Assembly (NCBI RefSeq): GCF_030823375.1
Contig: NZ_JAUSXB010000001.1
Coordinates: 1,178,001 to 1,242,000 of the forward strand
Direction: 5' to 3'
From: Pseudarthrobacter siccitolerans
GTDB taxonomy: Bacteria; Actinomycetota; Actinomycetes; Actinomycetales; Micrococcaceae
DNA length: 64,000 bases
The notes beneath the pieces were generated by a model. It worked only from the letters and a program-made list of their open reading frames with translations. It made no database searches and was not told the origin of the DNA. A program made the position numbers and the translations under genes. Positions 42,930 through 51,736 of this stretch are shown here, in pieces; positions within the stretch are counted from its first letter, which is position 1, and every line of letters begins with the position of its first letter.

Positions 42930-44858
42930 CTAGACCTTCGCGCGGGCGCGGTTGGCCTTTGAACGCTCGTTGGTGTCCAGGATGACCTTGCGGATGCGGA
43001 TGGCCTCCGGGGTCACCTCGACGCACTCGTCCTCGCGGGCGAATTCCAGCGACTCTTCGAGGGTGAGATCGCGCGGCGGCGTCAGGTTTTCGAAGGTGTC
43101 GGAGGAAGCGGCCCGCATGTTGGTGAGCTTCTTTTCCTTGGTGATGTTCACGTCCATGTCGTCGGCGCGGGAGTTCTCGCCGACGATCATGCCTTCGTAG
43201 ACCTCGGACGTGGGCTTGACGAAGAACGAGCCACGTTCCTGCAGGTTAATCATGGCGAACGGGGTCACAACACCGGCGCGGTCGGCGATCATTGAACCGT
43301 TGGTGCGGTACTCGATCGGGCCGGCCCACGGCTCGTAGCCCTCGGAGATGGAGGCCGCGATGCCGGCACCACGGGTGTCGGTCAGGAACTTGGTGCGGAA
43401 ACCGATCAGGCCACGGGCCGGAACGATGAACTCCATCCGGCACCAGCCGGTGCCGTGGTTGGCCATGTTGGTCATGCGTCCCTTGCGGGCCGCCATGAGC
43501 TGCGTGACAGCGCCGAGGTATTCTTCGGGCACGTCGATGGTCATGTGCTCCATCGGCTCGTGGATCTTGCCATCGATGGTCTTCGTGACAACCTGCGGCT
43601 TGCCCACGGTCAATTCGAAGCCTTCGCGGCGCATCTGCTCGACGAGGATGGCGAGTGCGAGCTCGCCACGGCCCTGGACTTCCCAGGCATCCGGACGTTC
43701 GGTGGGAAGCACCTTAATGGAGACGTTACCGATCAGTTCCTTGTCCAGGCGGTCCTTCACCTGCCGGGCCGTGACCTTTGCGCCCTTGACCTTGCCGGCC
43801 AGCGGCGAGGTGTTGATACCGATGGTCATGGAGATCGCGGGATCGTCCACGGTGATCAGCGGCAGCGGCTGCGGGTTCTCGGCATCGGTCAGGGTCTCAC
43901 CGATGGTGATTTCCTCAATACCGGCGACGGCGACGATCTCGCCCGGGCCGGCGGATTCGGCGGGAACGCGGTCCAGGGCCTTGGTGGCCAGCAGTTCAGT
44001 GATCTTGACGTTCTTCAGTTCACCGTTGGCGCGTGCCCAGGCAACGGTCTGGCCCTTGCGCAGGGTGCCGTTGTAGATGCGGAGCAGCGCCAGGCGGCCC
44101 AGGAACGGGGAGGCGTCAAGGTTAGTGACGTGTGCCTGCAGGACGCCGTTCGGGTTGTACTTGGGAGCAGGGATGTGCTCAATGATGGTCTGGAACAGCG
44201 GTTCCAGGTCCTCGTTCTCCGGAGCGGTTCCGTCGGCGGGCTGCTCAAGGGAGGCGCGGCCAACCTTTGCGGCGGCGTACACGACCGGCACGTTGAGGAT
44301 CTTGTCCAGGTCCAGGTCCGGAACTTCGTCTGCGAGGTCCGAGGCCAGGCCCAGGAGCAGGTCCATCGACTCGTGGACGACTTCCTCGATGCGGGCATCG
44401 GGACGGTCGGTCTTGTTGACCAGGAGGATGACCGGCAGGTGCGCGGCCAGGGCCTTGCGGAGCACAAAACGGGTCTGCGGCAGCGGACCTTCTGAGGCGT
44501 CAACGAGGAGCACGACACCGTCAACCATGGACAGGCCGCGCTCCACCTCGCCGCCGAAGTCGGCGTGGCCGGGGGTGTCGATCACGTTGATGGTGATGGT
44601 CTCGCCGTTGGAGGAGGGACCGTTGTAGGCCACGGTGGTGTTCTTGGCCAGGATGGTGATGCCCTTTTCGCGCTCAAGGTCACCGGAGTCCATCACTCGG
44701 TCTTCGAGGTGGTTGTGCTCGGCAAAGGAGTTGGTCTGCTTGAGCATGGCGTCGACCAGGGTGGTCTTGCCGTGGTCAACGTGGGCCACAATCGCGACGT
44801 TGCGCAGGTCACTGCGCGATGCAGTGGCTACCGCGGTGTTGGTGGTGGTTTCAGACAT
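42930..44858 (-). CDS. typA: Translational GTPase TypA/BipA
   Basis: 642 residues from ATG 44858. G1 AHVDHGKT (25-32), G2/G3 region [13 protein letters not shown] and DTPGHADF, and NKTDRPDAR (G4) are followed by EF-G-like domains II, III and V and the TypA-specific C-terminus ([20 protein letters not shown]). It binds the 70S ribosome and helps large-subunit assembly and stress or cold adaptation. Monocistronic; the 270 bp upstream has no other gene. Confidence 0.96.
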   Translation of the reverse strand: MSETTTNTAVATASRSDLRNVAIVAHVDHGKTTLVDAMLKQTNSFAEHNHLEDRVMDSGDLEREKGITILAKNTTVAYNGPSSNGETITINVIDTPGHADFGGEVERGLSMVDGVVLLVDASEGPLPQTRFVLRKALAAHLPVILLVNKTDRPDARIEEVVHESMDLLLGLASDLADEVPDLDLDKILNVPVVYAAAKVGRASLEQPADGTAPENEDLEPLFQTIIEHIPAPKYNPNGVLQAHVTNLDASPFLGRLALLRIYNGTLRKGQTVAWARANGELKNVKITELLATKALDRVPAESAGPGEIVAVAGIEEITIGETLTDAENPQPLPLITVDDPAISMTIGINTSPLAGKVKGAKVTARQVKDRLDKELIGNVSIKVLPTERPDAWEVQGRGELALAILVEQMRREGFELTVGKPQVVTKTIDGKIHEPMEHMTIDVPEEYLGAVTQLMAARKGRMTNMANHGTGWCRMEFIVPARGLIGFRTKFLTDTRGAGIAASISEGYEPWAGPIEYRTNGSMIADRAGVVTPFAMINLQERGSFFVKPTSEVYEGMIVGENSRADDMDVNITKEKKLTNMRAASSDTFENLTPPRDLTLEESLEFAREDECVEVTPEAIRIRKVILDTNERSKANRARAKV

Positions 44859-45130
44859 GCGTAATGGCTCGATTCAGTGGTGAAAGTCAGCTGTTGTATC
44901 GCGACATTTCCAACTGGAACGCACGACGGATCAGGCCCTTTGCATAGGGCTGCTTCCTCCATTCTAGCGTCAGTGGCGTTAATAGGCCTAAATTTTCCGG
45001 CGGACAGGAGGTTGGCCCGCCGCCCCGTGGCCGCGGGGTGGGCGAAAATTAGTGAGTAATATCACTGGCCAATCCTGCCTCCATGCCACATGATTGCTCT
45101 GACACTTCATGCAAGCCCGAAAGACACCAC

Positions 45131-45994
45131 ATGCGAAAAGCCTTGGCCCGGAGACGCGTTGCCGCGTCCGGAGCCGCCGCCGCCTTCGCGGTGTCCAGCC
45201 TTATTGCCTTGTCCGGCTGCGGAGTACTGCCCCAGTCTTCCACCGTTTCCCATGTGCAGGCTGCCGGTGCGGGGCAGCCCGGCGCTCCCGCTGCGAATCC
45301 TGGCGCAGCCGGATCGCGCATCCTCAATCCAGCCAATGGGCGGCTTGAGGCAGTGGTCCCCGACATCAGCAGAACCGTTCTCCTGATCGGTGATTCGCAG
45401 TCGGAACCGTCGGACGGGTGGCCCCGCCAGGGCCTCGAGTCTGCGGGGTACAGGGTGTACTACTGCGGGCGGGGCGGCACCGGCTTCGTGTCCGCCAACG
45501 GCACAACGGGCAACTACATTGATGCCCTCCGCCGGGGCGACTGGCTACTGCCGTCCAGTACGCCGGCGCTCATCGTTATCCAGGGGGGCGGCAACGACGC
45601 CGCAAGCGGGGCATCGGACCGCCGAATTGCCGGAAATGCCGAGCGTCTGATCGCTGAGCTCCAAGCCCGCTACCCGGGAACACGGATTGCCATGATCGGA
45701 ACCCTGGCCCGCGGTGAAGGCAACGGGGGTGGCCGCCGCACGGAGGTTGATGCCCTGCTGGGCTCGGTGGCAGCAGCCCACAACCTGCCTTTTGTTTCCG
45801 TGGGCGACTGGCTCACCAAGTACGGCCTGGCCAAGGACCTGGCGGACACAGTGCATATGAATCCCAACGGCCGCCGCGCGCTCGGGACCTTGCTGGAACA
45901 CCGGCTCCGAGACCTGGGTCTGGAGCGGAAGGCGGTTGCTGGCCAGCCACCGGCGATGGCAAGAGGCGGCGGCACCGGTTCCTTCCAGGACTGA
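45131..45994 (+). CDS. SGNH/GDSL-type hydrolase, lipoprotein
   Basis: 287 residues from ATG 45131, chosen because it directly precedes a clean signal peptide (MRKALARRRVAASGAAAAFA) with lipobox LSGC; a start at 45083 is possible. Blocks: LLIGDSQS (nucleophile Ser), CGRGGTGF (oxyanion Gly), IQGGGNDA (Asn) and DTVHMN (Asp/His). This is an esterase fold that can deacylate surface glycans or lipids. The substrate is unknown. Convergent with the Opp operon. Confidence 0.85.
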   Translation: MRKALARRRVAASGAAAAFAVSSLIALSGCGVLPQSSTVSHVQAAGAGQPGAPAANPGAAGSRILNPANGRLEAVVPDISRTVLLIGDSQSEPSDGWPRQGLESAGYRVYYCGRGGTGFVSANGTTGNYIDALRRGDWLLPSSTPALIVIQGGGNDAASGASDRRIAGNAERLIAELQARYPGTRIAMIGTLARGEGNGGGRRTEVDALLGSVAAAHNLPFVSVGDWLTKYGLAKDLADTVHMNPNGRRALGTLLEHRLRDLGLERKAVAGQPPAMARGGGTGSFQD

Positions 45995-46006
45995 CAGCCT
46001 TAAGAG

Positions 46007-46042
46007 GGTTGGAGCCGGAGCCAACAGGCTCCGGCTCCAACC
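46007..46042. terminator. Perfect 16-bp bidirectional hairpin
   Basis: GGTTGGAGCCGGAGCC (46007-46022) pairs fully with 46027-46042 around AACA, between the convergent hydrolase and oppDF genes. Confidence 0.85.
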
Positions 46043-46063
46043 GTTCATTGAGACAGAGGACGG

Positions 46064-47785
46064 TTAAGCCACTTCCGGCGGAAGCATCAGCTTGGCACCG
46101 GGGATCGCGTTGAGCAGCGCCTTCGTGTAGTCCTGCTGCGGTGATTCGAAGACCTCGTCCGTAGACCCGGTCTCCACCAGGCGCCCCTTCTCCATGACGC
46201 AGACGTGGTCTGCGATCTGCCGGACCACAGCAAGGTCATGGGTGATAAAGAGGTAGGTCAGCCCCAGGTTGGACTGGAGTTCTGCCAGCAGGTTCAGCAC
46301 CTGCGCCTGCACCAGCACGTCCAGGGCGGACACGGCTTCGTCGCAGATGATGACTTCCGGGTCGAGAGCGAGAGCACGGGCAATGGCGACGCGTTGGCGC
46401 TGCCCGCCCGAGAGCTCGTTCGGATACCGCTGCATGGCGGATTGCGGAAGCGCCACCTGGTCCAGCAGTTCGCGGACCTTTTTCTCCCGGCTCTCCTTGT
46501 TGCCAATCTTGTGGACCCGCAACGGCTCCTCGATGGTCCGGAAGATGTTGTACATCGGATCCAGCGAACCGTAGGGGTCCTGGAAAATGGGCTGCACACG
46601 ACGCCGGAACTTAAACAGATCCGACGACTTAAGGAGGGAGGTGTCGACGCCGTCGAACAGGATCCTGCCGTCGGTGGGCTTCTCCAGTTGGAGCACCATC
46701 TTGGCCACTGTGGACTTGCCGGAGCCGGACTCCCCTACGATCGCCGTCGTGGTTCCCCTGCGGACGTCGAAGCTGACGCCATCAACGGCCGCGAAGTCTG
46801 ATGCCTTCCCCAGTCCCTGGCGGAGCTTGTACACCTTCCGCAGGTCCTGGATCTGCAGGACGTTGTCCGCGACTGCCGGTTCGGCTGCCGGGGCCAGCAG
46901 GTCCGCAGCCTCCACACCCAGTTCCTTGGCAGCCTGGATCCTGCGGCTGGCCAGGGACGGTGCGGACTCCACGAGCCTCTTGGTGTAAGGGTGCTGCGGG
47001 TTCTGCAGCAGTTCCAGGGAAGGTCCTGCCTCCACCACGCGGCCCTGGTACATCACCACAACCTTGTCGGCCCGTTCGGCTGCCAACCCCAGGTCGTGGG
47101 TGATGAGCAGCACCGAGGTGCCCAGTTCGGTAGTCATGGTGTCCAGATGGTCCAGAATCTGCCGCTGCACCGTGACATCGAGTGCGGAGGTGGGCTCGTC
47201 CGCAATCAGCAGGCGGGGCTGGCAGGAGAGCCCGATGGCGATCAGGGCGCGTTGCCGCATACCGCCGGAGAACTCATGCGGATACTGGTTGGCGCGCCGG
47301 TGGGCGTCCGGCAGGCCGGCCTCGGAGAGTACCTTGGCAACGTCGTCCGGACCGCTGGGCTGGCCGTTCGCCCGCAGTGTTTCCCGGACCTGGTAGCCGA
47401 TCTTCCATACCGGGTTCAGGTTGGACATCGGGTCCTGCGGCACCATCCCGATGGTGTTGCCGCGTAGCTCGATCATGCGCTTTTCGGATGCATGCGCGAT
47501 GTCTTCGCCGTCGAGCAGGATCTGCCCGCCGGAAACACGGCCGTTGGATGGCAGCAGGCCTATCGCAGCCAGCGCTGTGGTGGACTTGCCGGAGCCGGAC
47601 TCCCCCACGATCGCCACGGTTTCGCCGGGCATGATGGTCAGGTGCGCATCACGGACCGCCTGGACTTCCCCGCCGCTGGTCTTGAAGGTGATGGCGAGGT
47701 CGCGGATCTCCAGCAGCGGCCGGACCCCTGTGGTGCCGGTTTCCGCGATGCGTATTTCTGGAGTTGTCATCTCTTTGTCTCTCAT
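46064..47785 (-). CDS. oppDF: Oligopeptide ABC transporter, fused dual ATP-binding protein
   Basis: 573 residues from ATG 47785, which overlaps the oppC stop (ATGA); ATG 47770 is an alternative. Two complete ABC domains are fused: Walker A GESGSGKST appears twice, with signatures FSGGMRQRA and LSGGQRQRV and Walker [13 protein letters not shown] and VIICDEAVSALD. Each ends with the Opp C-terminal extension (HPYTKRLVESAPSL). In E. coli these are separate OppD and OppF; the fusion is common in Actinobacteria. It drives the OppBC channel. Confidence 0.94.
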   Translation of the reverse strand: MRDKEMTTPEIRIAETGTTGVRPLLEIRDLAITFKTSGGEVQAVRDAHLTIMPGETVAIVGESGSGKSTTALAAIGLLPSNGRVSGGQILLDGEDIAHASEKRMIELRGNTIGMVPQDPMSNLNPVWKIGYQVRETLRANGQPSGPDDVAKVLSEAGLPDAHRRANQYPHEFSGGMRQRALIAIGLSCQPRLLIADEPTSALDVTVQRQILDHLDTMTTELGTSVLLITHDLGLAAERADKVVVMYQGRVVEAGPSLELLQNPQHPYTKRLVESAPSLASRRIQAAKELGVEAADLLAPAAEPAVADNVLQIQDLRKVYKLRQGLGKASDFAAVDGVSFDVRRGTTTAIVGESGSGKSTVAKMVLQLEKPTDGRILFDGVDTSLLKSSDLFKFRRRVQPIFQDPYGSLDPMYNIFRTIEEPLRVHKIGNKESREKKVRELLDQVALPQSAMQRYPNELSGGQRQRVAIARALALDPEVIICDEAVSALDVLVQAQVLNLLAELQSNLGLTYLFITHDLAVVRQIADHVCVMEKGRLVETGSTDEVFESPQQDYTKALLNAIPGAKLMLPPEVA

Positions 47786-48726
47786 CGCTGGCGGCTCTTT
47801 GGATCAAGGGCGTCACGCACGGCGTCGCCCAGCATGATGAAGCTCAGCACCGTGACGGACAGTGCTGCGGCCGGATACAGCATGATCTGCGGGTTGGTGC
47901 GGATGGAAGTCTGCGCTGCAGCGATGTCGTGACCCCACGACATGACACCTTCCGGCAGCCCGATGCCCAGGAAGGACAGCGTTGCCTCGGCGACAATGAA
48001 GACACCGAGTTCCAGCGTGGCAAGCACTATCACGGGTGCCACCGCATTGGGCAGCACGTGCTTAACCAATGTTCCAAATTTCGAAACACCCAGGGCACGG
48101 GCGGCCCTCACGAAGTCTGCGTTGCGGACCTCGATCACTGCACCGCGGGTGATACGGGCCATTTGCGGCCAAGCGAGGAGCGAGATCACAAAGACCACCG
48201 TCCACACGCTCTTGTTCTCCCGGAAGACACGCAGTTGGGTGATGACCAGCGCGCCGAGGATCAGCGGCAGGGCGAAGAAGATGTCGCCCAGCCGGGCCAG
48301 CACGGCGTCGATCCAGCCGCCGTAGTAGCCGGCAAGGGCACCGAAGGTTACGCCGATGACCAACACGCACAGCACCGAGAGGATGCCGACAGACAGTGAC
48401 GCCTGGGTGCCGTGGATGACGCGGGAGTAGATGTCGCAGCCCTGGAAGGTAAAGCCGAACGGGTGCCCGGCGGCGGGGCCGCCTTCCGAGTTGGCCAGTT
48501 CGCAGCCCTCGTTCGGCGGAACCGACGAGAACAGTCCGGGGAACAACGCCACAACGATCAGCATCAGGATGAGCAGCGCCGAAATGATGAACAACGGACG
48601 ACGGCGGAGCTTGCGCCAGGCGTCGGACCACAGGCTGAGAGGCGCCTGGTCAGTCTTGACGGCATCCGTCGCCAACAGTGGTGTTTCCTCAAGGGGAGCC
48701 ACGAAGTGGCTGTTATTACTGGTCAT
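47782..48726 (-). CDS. oppC: Oligopeptide ABC transporter permease
   Basis: 314 residues from ATG 48726 (MTSNNSHFVAPLEETPLL) with GAGGATC upstream; overlaps oppB by 11 bp. An N-terminal cytoplasmic part, then FIISALLILMLIVVALFPGL, an extracytoplasmic loop and the five-helix core with the EAA-type loop RAARALGVSKFGTLVKHVLP. DppC/OppC family. Confidence 0.93.
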   Translation of the reverse strand: MTSNNSHFVAPLEETPLLATDAVKTDQAPLSLWSDAWRKLRRRPLFIISALLILMLIVVALFPGLFSSVPPNEGCELANSEGGPAAGHPFGFTFQGCDIYSRVIHGTQASLSVGILSVLCVLVIGVTFGALAGYYGGWIDAVLARLGDIFFALPLILGALVITQLRVFRENKSVWTVVFVISLLAWPQMARITRGAVIEVRNADFVRAARALGVSKFGTLVKHVLPNAVAPVIVLATLELGVFIVAEATLSFLGIGLPEGVMSWGHDIAAAQTSIRTNPQIMLYPAAALSVTVLSFIMLGDAVRDALDPKSRQR

Positions 48727-49645
48727 AGCGGATCCTCGGGTCAAGCCAGGCATACAGGAGATCAACAAGCAGGTTGGCTACCACGAACACCAGCACCAGC
48801 ACGCTGACGATGGAGACGATGGTGGGTCCTTCGCTGCGGAGGACTGCCTGGTAGAGCTTGTTGCCCACACCGGGAACGTTGAAAATGCCTTCGGTGACGA
48901 TGGCGCCGCCCATGAGGCCGCCCAGGTTGGCGCCGAGGTAGGTCACCACGGGGATCAGCGAGTTACGCAGGATGTGGGCGATCACCACGCGTGGGCGGGA
49001 GAGGCCTTTTGCAGTGGCCGTCCTTACAAAGTCGGCATTCATGCCCTCACTGACCGAGGTACGGGTCAGGCGGAGCACATAGGCAAAGGAAACCAAGCCG
49101 AGCACTACTGCCGGCAATAACAGATTTGCCCAGTCTGCATTGGCTCCCACGGTCGGTTTGGCCCAGCCCAACTGGACACCGAAGACGAGTTGGAAGACGA
49201 ACCCCAAGACGAACGTGGGGACCGCGATCACCACCAGGGACGCCACGAGGACCGTGGAGTCGAACCAGCCGCCGCGACGGAGTCCGGCGAACACGCCGAA
49301 GGCCACGCCGAAAACGGCTTGAATGATCAGTGCTTCCACAGCGAGCATAGCGGTCACTGGAAAGACCCGGGCCAACGTGGCGGCAATGGGCTGACCAGTG
49401 AAATCATTGCCCAAATTAAAGGTAAAGAGGTTCTTAAGGAACAACCCGTACTGGACCCAAAACGGTTCGTCCAGGTGGTACTGGCTGCGCAGGGTGTCGA
49501 TAACGGCCTGAGGAGGCTGGCGGTCGCCGAAGAGCGCAGCAATCGGGTCGCCCGGCAACGCGAACACCATGTAATAGACCAGGAGGGTAGTGCCGAGGAA
49601 AACAGGGATTACCTGGAGCAGTCGGCGCAGGATAAACCGGACCAC
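48716..49645 (-). CDS. oppB: Oligopeptide ABC transporter permease
   Basis: 309 residues from the start at 49645. FILRRLLQVIPVFLGTTLLV is the typical DppB/OppB N-terminal helix; LPGDPIAAL follows and the EAA-type loop is RTATAKGLSRPRVVIAHILR. Partner of OppC. A hairpin separates it from the upstream binding-protein gene oppA. Confidence 0.93.
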   Translation of the reverse strand: MVRFILRRLLQVIPVFLGTTLLVYYMVFALPGDPIAALFGDRQPPQAVIDTLRSQYHLDEPFWVQYGLFLKNLFTFNLGNDFTGQPIAATLARVFPVTAMLAVEALIIQAVFGVAFGVFAGLRRGGWFDSTVLVASLVVIAVPTFVLGFVFQLVFGVQLGWAKPTVGANADWANLLLPAVVLGLVSFAYVLRLTRTSVSEGMNADFVRTATAKGLSRPRVVIAHILRNSLIPVVTYLGANLGGLMGGAIVTEGIFNVPGVGNKLYQAVLRSEGPTIVSIVSVLVLVFVVANLLVDLLYAWLDPRIRYDQ

Positions 49646-49710
49646 AGGATCACCAGCCTTCCGTGGAGAAAGGAAGCAGGTTCATTGGTGCCTTCCTGCC
49701 GTTGCAAGCC

Positions 49711-49742
49711 AATGGGGGCCCGGCCGTGACCGGACCCCCATT
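49711..49742 (-). terminator. Intra-operon hairpin between oppA and oppB
   Basis: AATGGGGG and CCGG arms (49711-49723) pair with CCGG and CCCCCATT (49730-49742) with one mismatch. No strong T-run follows on minus, so it is probably partial or protective, as between gluB and gluC. Confidence 0.65.
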
Positions 49743-49772
49743 GTGGCTAGATCGGCAAGTTAGATCTAGGGA

Positions 49773-51458
49773 TTACTTGCCGGTGATGTTGTAGTAGAGG
49801 ATTTCGCCGTTCCAGCCGGTCTCGGCTTTCGCGACGTTGTTGCTCCACACGATCGCCTTGGCATAATCCCAGAGCGGCAGGCCGGGAAGATCCTGGAAGA
49901 GGATTTCCTGTGCCTGGTTGAACTTCGCGTTCGCGTCGTCGGTGCTCTTGGCGGCCAGACCCTCTTTGAGCAGCTTGTCGAAAGCGGGGTTCGAGTACTT
50001 CTCGTAGTTGGAGGATGCACCCGTAGCCCAAACAGGTCCCAGGAAGTTGTAGAGCGACGGGTAGTCACCCTGCCAGCCCGCGCGGGTCAAGCCGGGAAGC
50101 TGCTGGGCCTTGCGCAGGTTCAACACTTCGGCGAACTTCGCGAAGGGCTGGATTTCCGCCTGGATGCCGAGGTTGTTCTTGAAACCGTTGGCTACGGCGT
50201 CGATCCATTCCTTATGACCGCCATCGGTGTTGGAGGCAATCTGAAGCGGCTTGGAGTTGTCGTACGGTTGGATCTTCTCAGCCTGTGTCCAGAGGTCCTT
50301 GGCCTTGGCGGCGTCGAATTTGAGGACTTCACTGCCTTTGAGGCCTTCTTCGAAGCCATCAATGACCGGCGGAACGAAAGCCTTGGCCGGGGTACGCGTC
50401 CCGCTGAATACCACCTTGGTGATCTCTTCGCGGTTAATGGCGTAGGACAGGGCCTGCCGGCGCAGCTTCCCGGCTTCACCCTGGAAGTTCGGGTTGTACG
50501 GCGGGATGTTCAAGGTGGCGTTTGTGGCCACGGGTTTGGTGGCGTTGCGGTCCTGGAAATCCGACAGATAGGTCTTCGTCGCGTTCGACGGAAGGACATC
50601 GGTGATGTCCAGGTTGTCGGCCTGCAGGTCGGTGTATGCGGGACCCGGATCCGTGTAGAACTTGAAGGTGATGCCACCGTTCTTGGCAGCACGGGGACCG
50701 CTGTAGTCAGGGTTCTTCACCAGCGAAATAGACTGGTCGTGAACCCAAGCGCCCTCTTTCTCGAACTTGTACGGTCCGTTGCCCACGGGGTTTTCACCGA
50801 ATGCCTTCGGGTCTGCCAGTGCAGTGGAAGGGAGCGGGTAGAAGGCAGAGTACCCGAGCCGAAGTGACCAGTCAGCTTCCGGCTGGACAAGCTTGACGCT
50901 GATGGTCGAGTCGTCGATGGCCGTCAGGCCGGACATCGACTCAGCCTTTGGAGCAGGAGTAGTGGTGGTTTTGCCGTCAGCGGACTTCTCCGTGTTGACG
51001 GCCGAAACATCCTCGTAGCCCGCAATTGATTCAAAGAAGAAGCTGTTGTTCTGCAGATTCTTGGAGTTCGCAGCGAAGTTCCACGAATCAACGAAAGTCT
51101 TTGCCGTGATGGCTTCACCGTTGCTGAACTTCTGGCCCTGCTTGACCTTGATGGTCCAGTTCTGGGCATCGGAGGAGTCAATGGACTCGGCAAGAGAGTT
51201 CACCGCTTTTCCGTCGGCATCGTAAGTGCGGAGGCCTTCGAAAAGCAGGTTAATGACTCGACCGCCATTGGTTTCGTTGGTGTTCGCTGGCAGCAACGGA
51301 TTTTGTGGTTCGCTGTTGTAAGCGGTAATGACCTTGTTCGGGTCCCCGGCAGATTCGCTGGCACCGTTATTGCTGCCGCCTCCAGCGCCGCAGCCGGTCA
51401 GGGCAAGCGCGGCGATTGCCACGATGCCCAGTGCTTTGGAAGTGCGCGCAAAACGCAT
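49773..51458 (-). CDS. oppA: Oligopeptide-binding lipoprotein (SBP family 5)
   Basis: 561 residues from ATG 51458 with GGAGG 5 nt upstream. Signal peptide with lipobox LTGC near residue 20-23. The family-5 fold is visible in NGGRVINLLFEGLRTYDADG, WTIKVKQGQKFSNGEAITAK and GPYKFEKEGAWV. Captures peptides outside the cell. First gene of oppA-B-C-DF. A GGGGAA/TTCCCC hairpin (51490-51510) lies in its leader. Confidence 0.92.
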   Translation of the reverse strand: MRFARTSKALGIVAIAALALTGCGAGGGSNNGASESAGDPNKVITAYNSEPQNPLLPANTNETNGGRVINLLFEGLRTYDADGKAVNSLAESIDSSDAQNWTIKVKQGQKFSNGEAITAKTFVDSWNFAANSKNLQNNSFFFESIAGYEDVSAVNTEKSADGKTTTTPAPKAESMSGLTAIDDSTISVKLVQPEADWSLRLGYSAFYPLPSTALADPKAFGENPVGNGPYKFEKEGAWVHDQSISLVKNPDYSGPRAAKNGGITFKFYTDPGPAYTDLQADNLDITDVLPSNATKTYLSDFQDRNATKPVATNATLNIPPYNPNFQGEAGKLRRQALSYAINREEITKVVFSGTRTPAKAFVPPVIDGFEEGLKGSEVLKFDAAKAKDLWTQAEKIQPYDNSKPLQIASNTDGGHKEWIDAVANGFKNNLGIQAEIQPFAKFAEVLNLRKAQQLPGLTRAGWQGDYPSLYNFLGPVWATGASSNYEKYSNPAFDKLLKEGLAAKSTDDANAKFNQAQEILFQDLPGLPLWDYAKAIVWSNNVAKAETGWNGEILYYNITGK

Positions 51459-51736
51459 TCCGCCTCCTATGAGTTGTGGGAGAAAACGAGGGGAATCTTT
51501 GTGCTTCCCCCGCAGGCGAGACGCAGTTATGAACTGTGACGCAGCCTACATATGCAAGTAGCCTAACCGCACAAAGTCCAGATACTGGTACTCCGTTGCC
51601 AAACCGTGACCGGCGCGAACTGAACGCTTAGTCGGTCAACGGAAGTTGTGCAAGTCACATGCTACTCGCGAGTACGCTTAACAGCGAATTGAAAGTGTGA
51701 GGCCCGCCACCGGAGGAGGAAGCGATAAATGGGCCC
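51459..51736. other. Intergenic region upstream of oppA
   Basis: 278 bp without a convincing gene. It holds the oppA ribosome site and, at 51490-51510, GGGGAA and TTCCCC arms around 9 nt; on minus a TCGTTTTCTCC stretch follows, so an attenuator-like leader is possible. A plus-strand GGAGGAGGA near 51712 precedes only a 3-codon frame. Confidence 0.4.
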
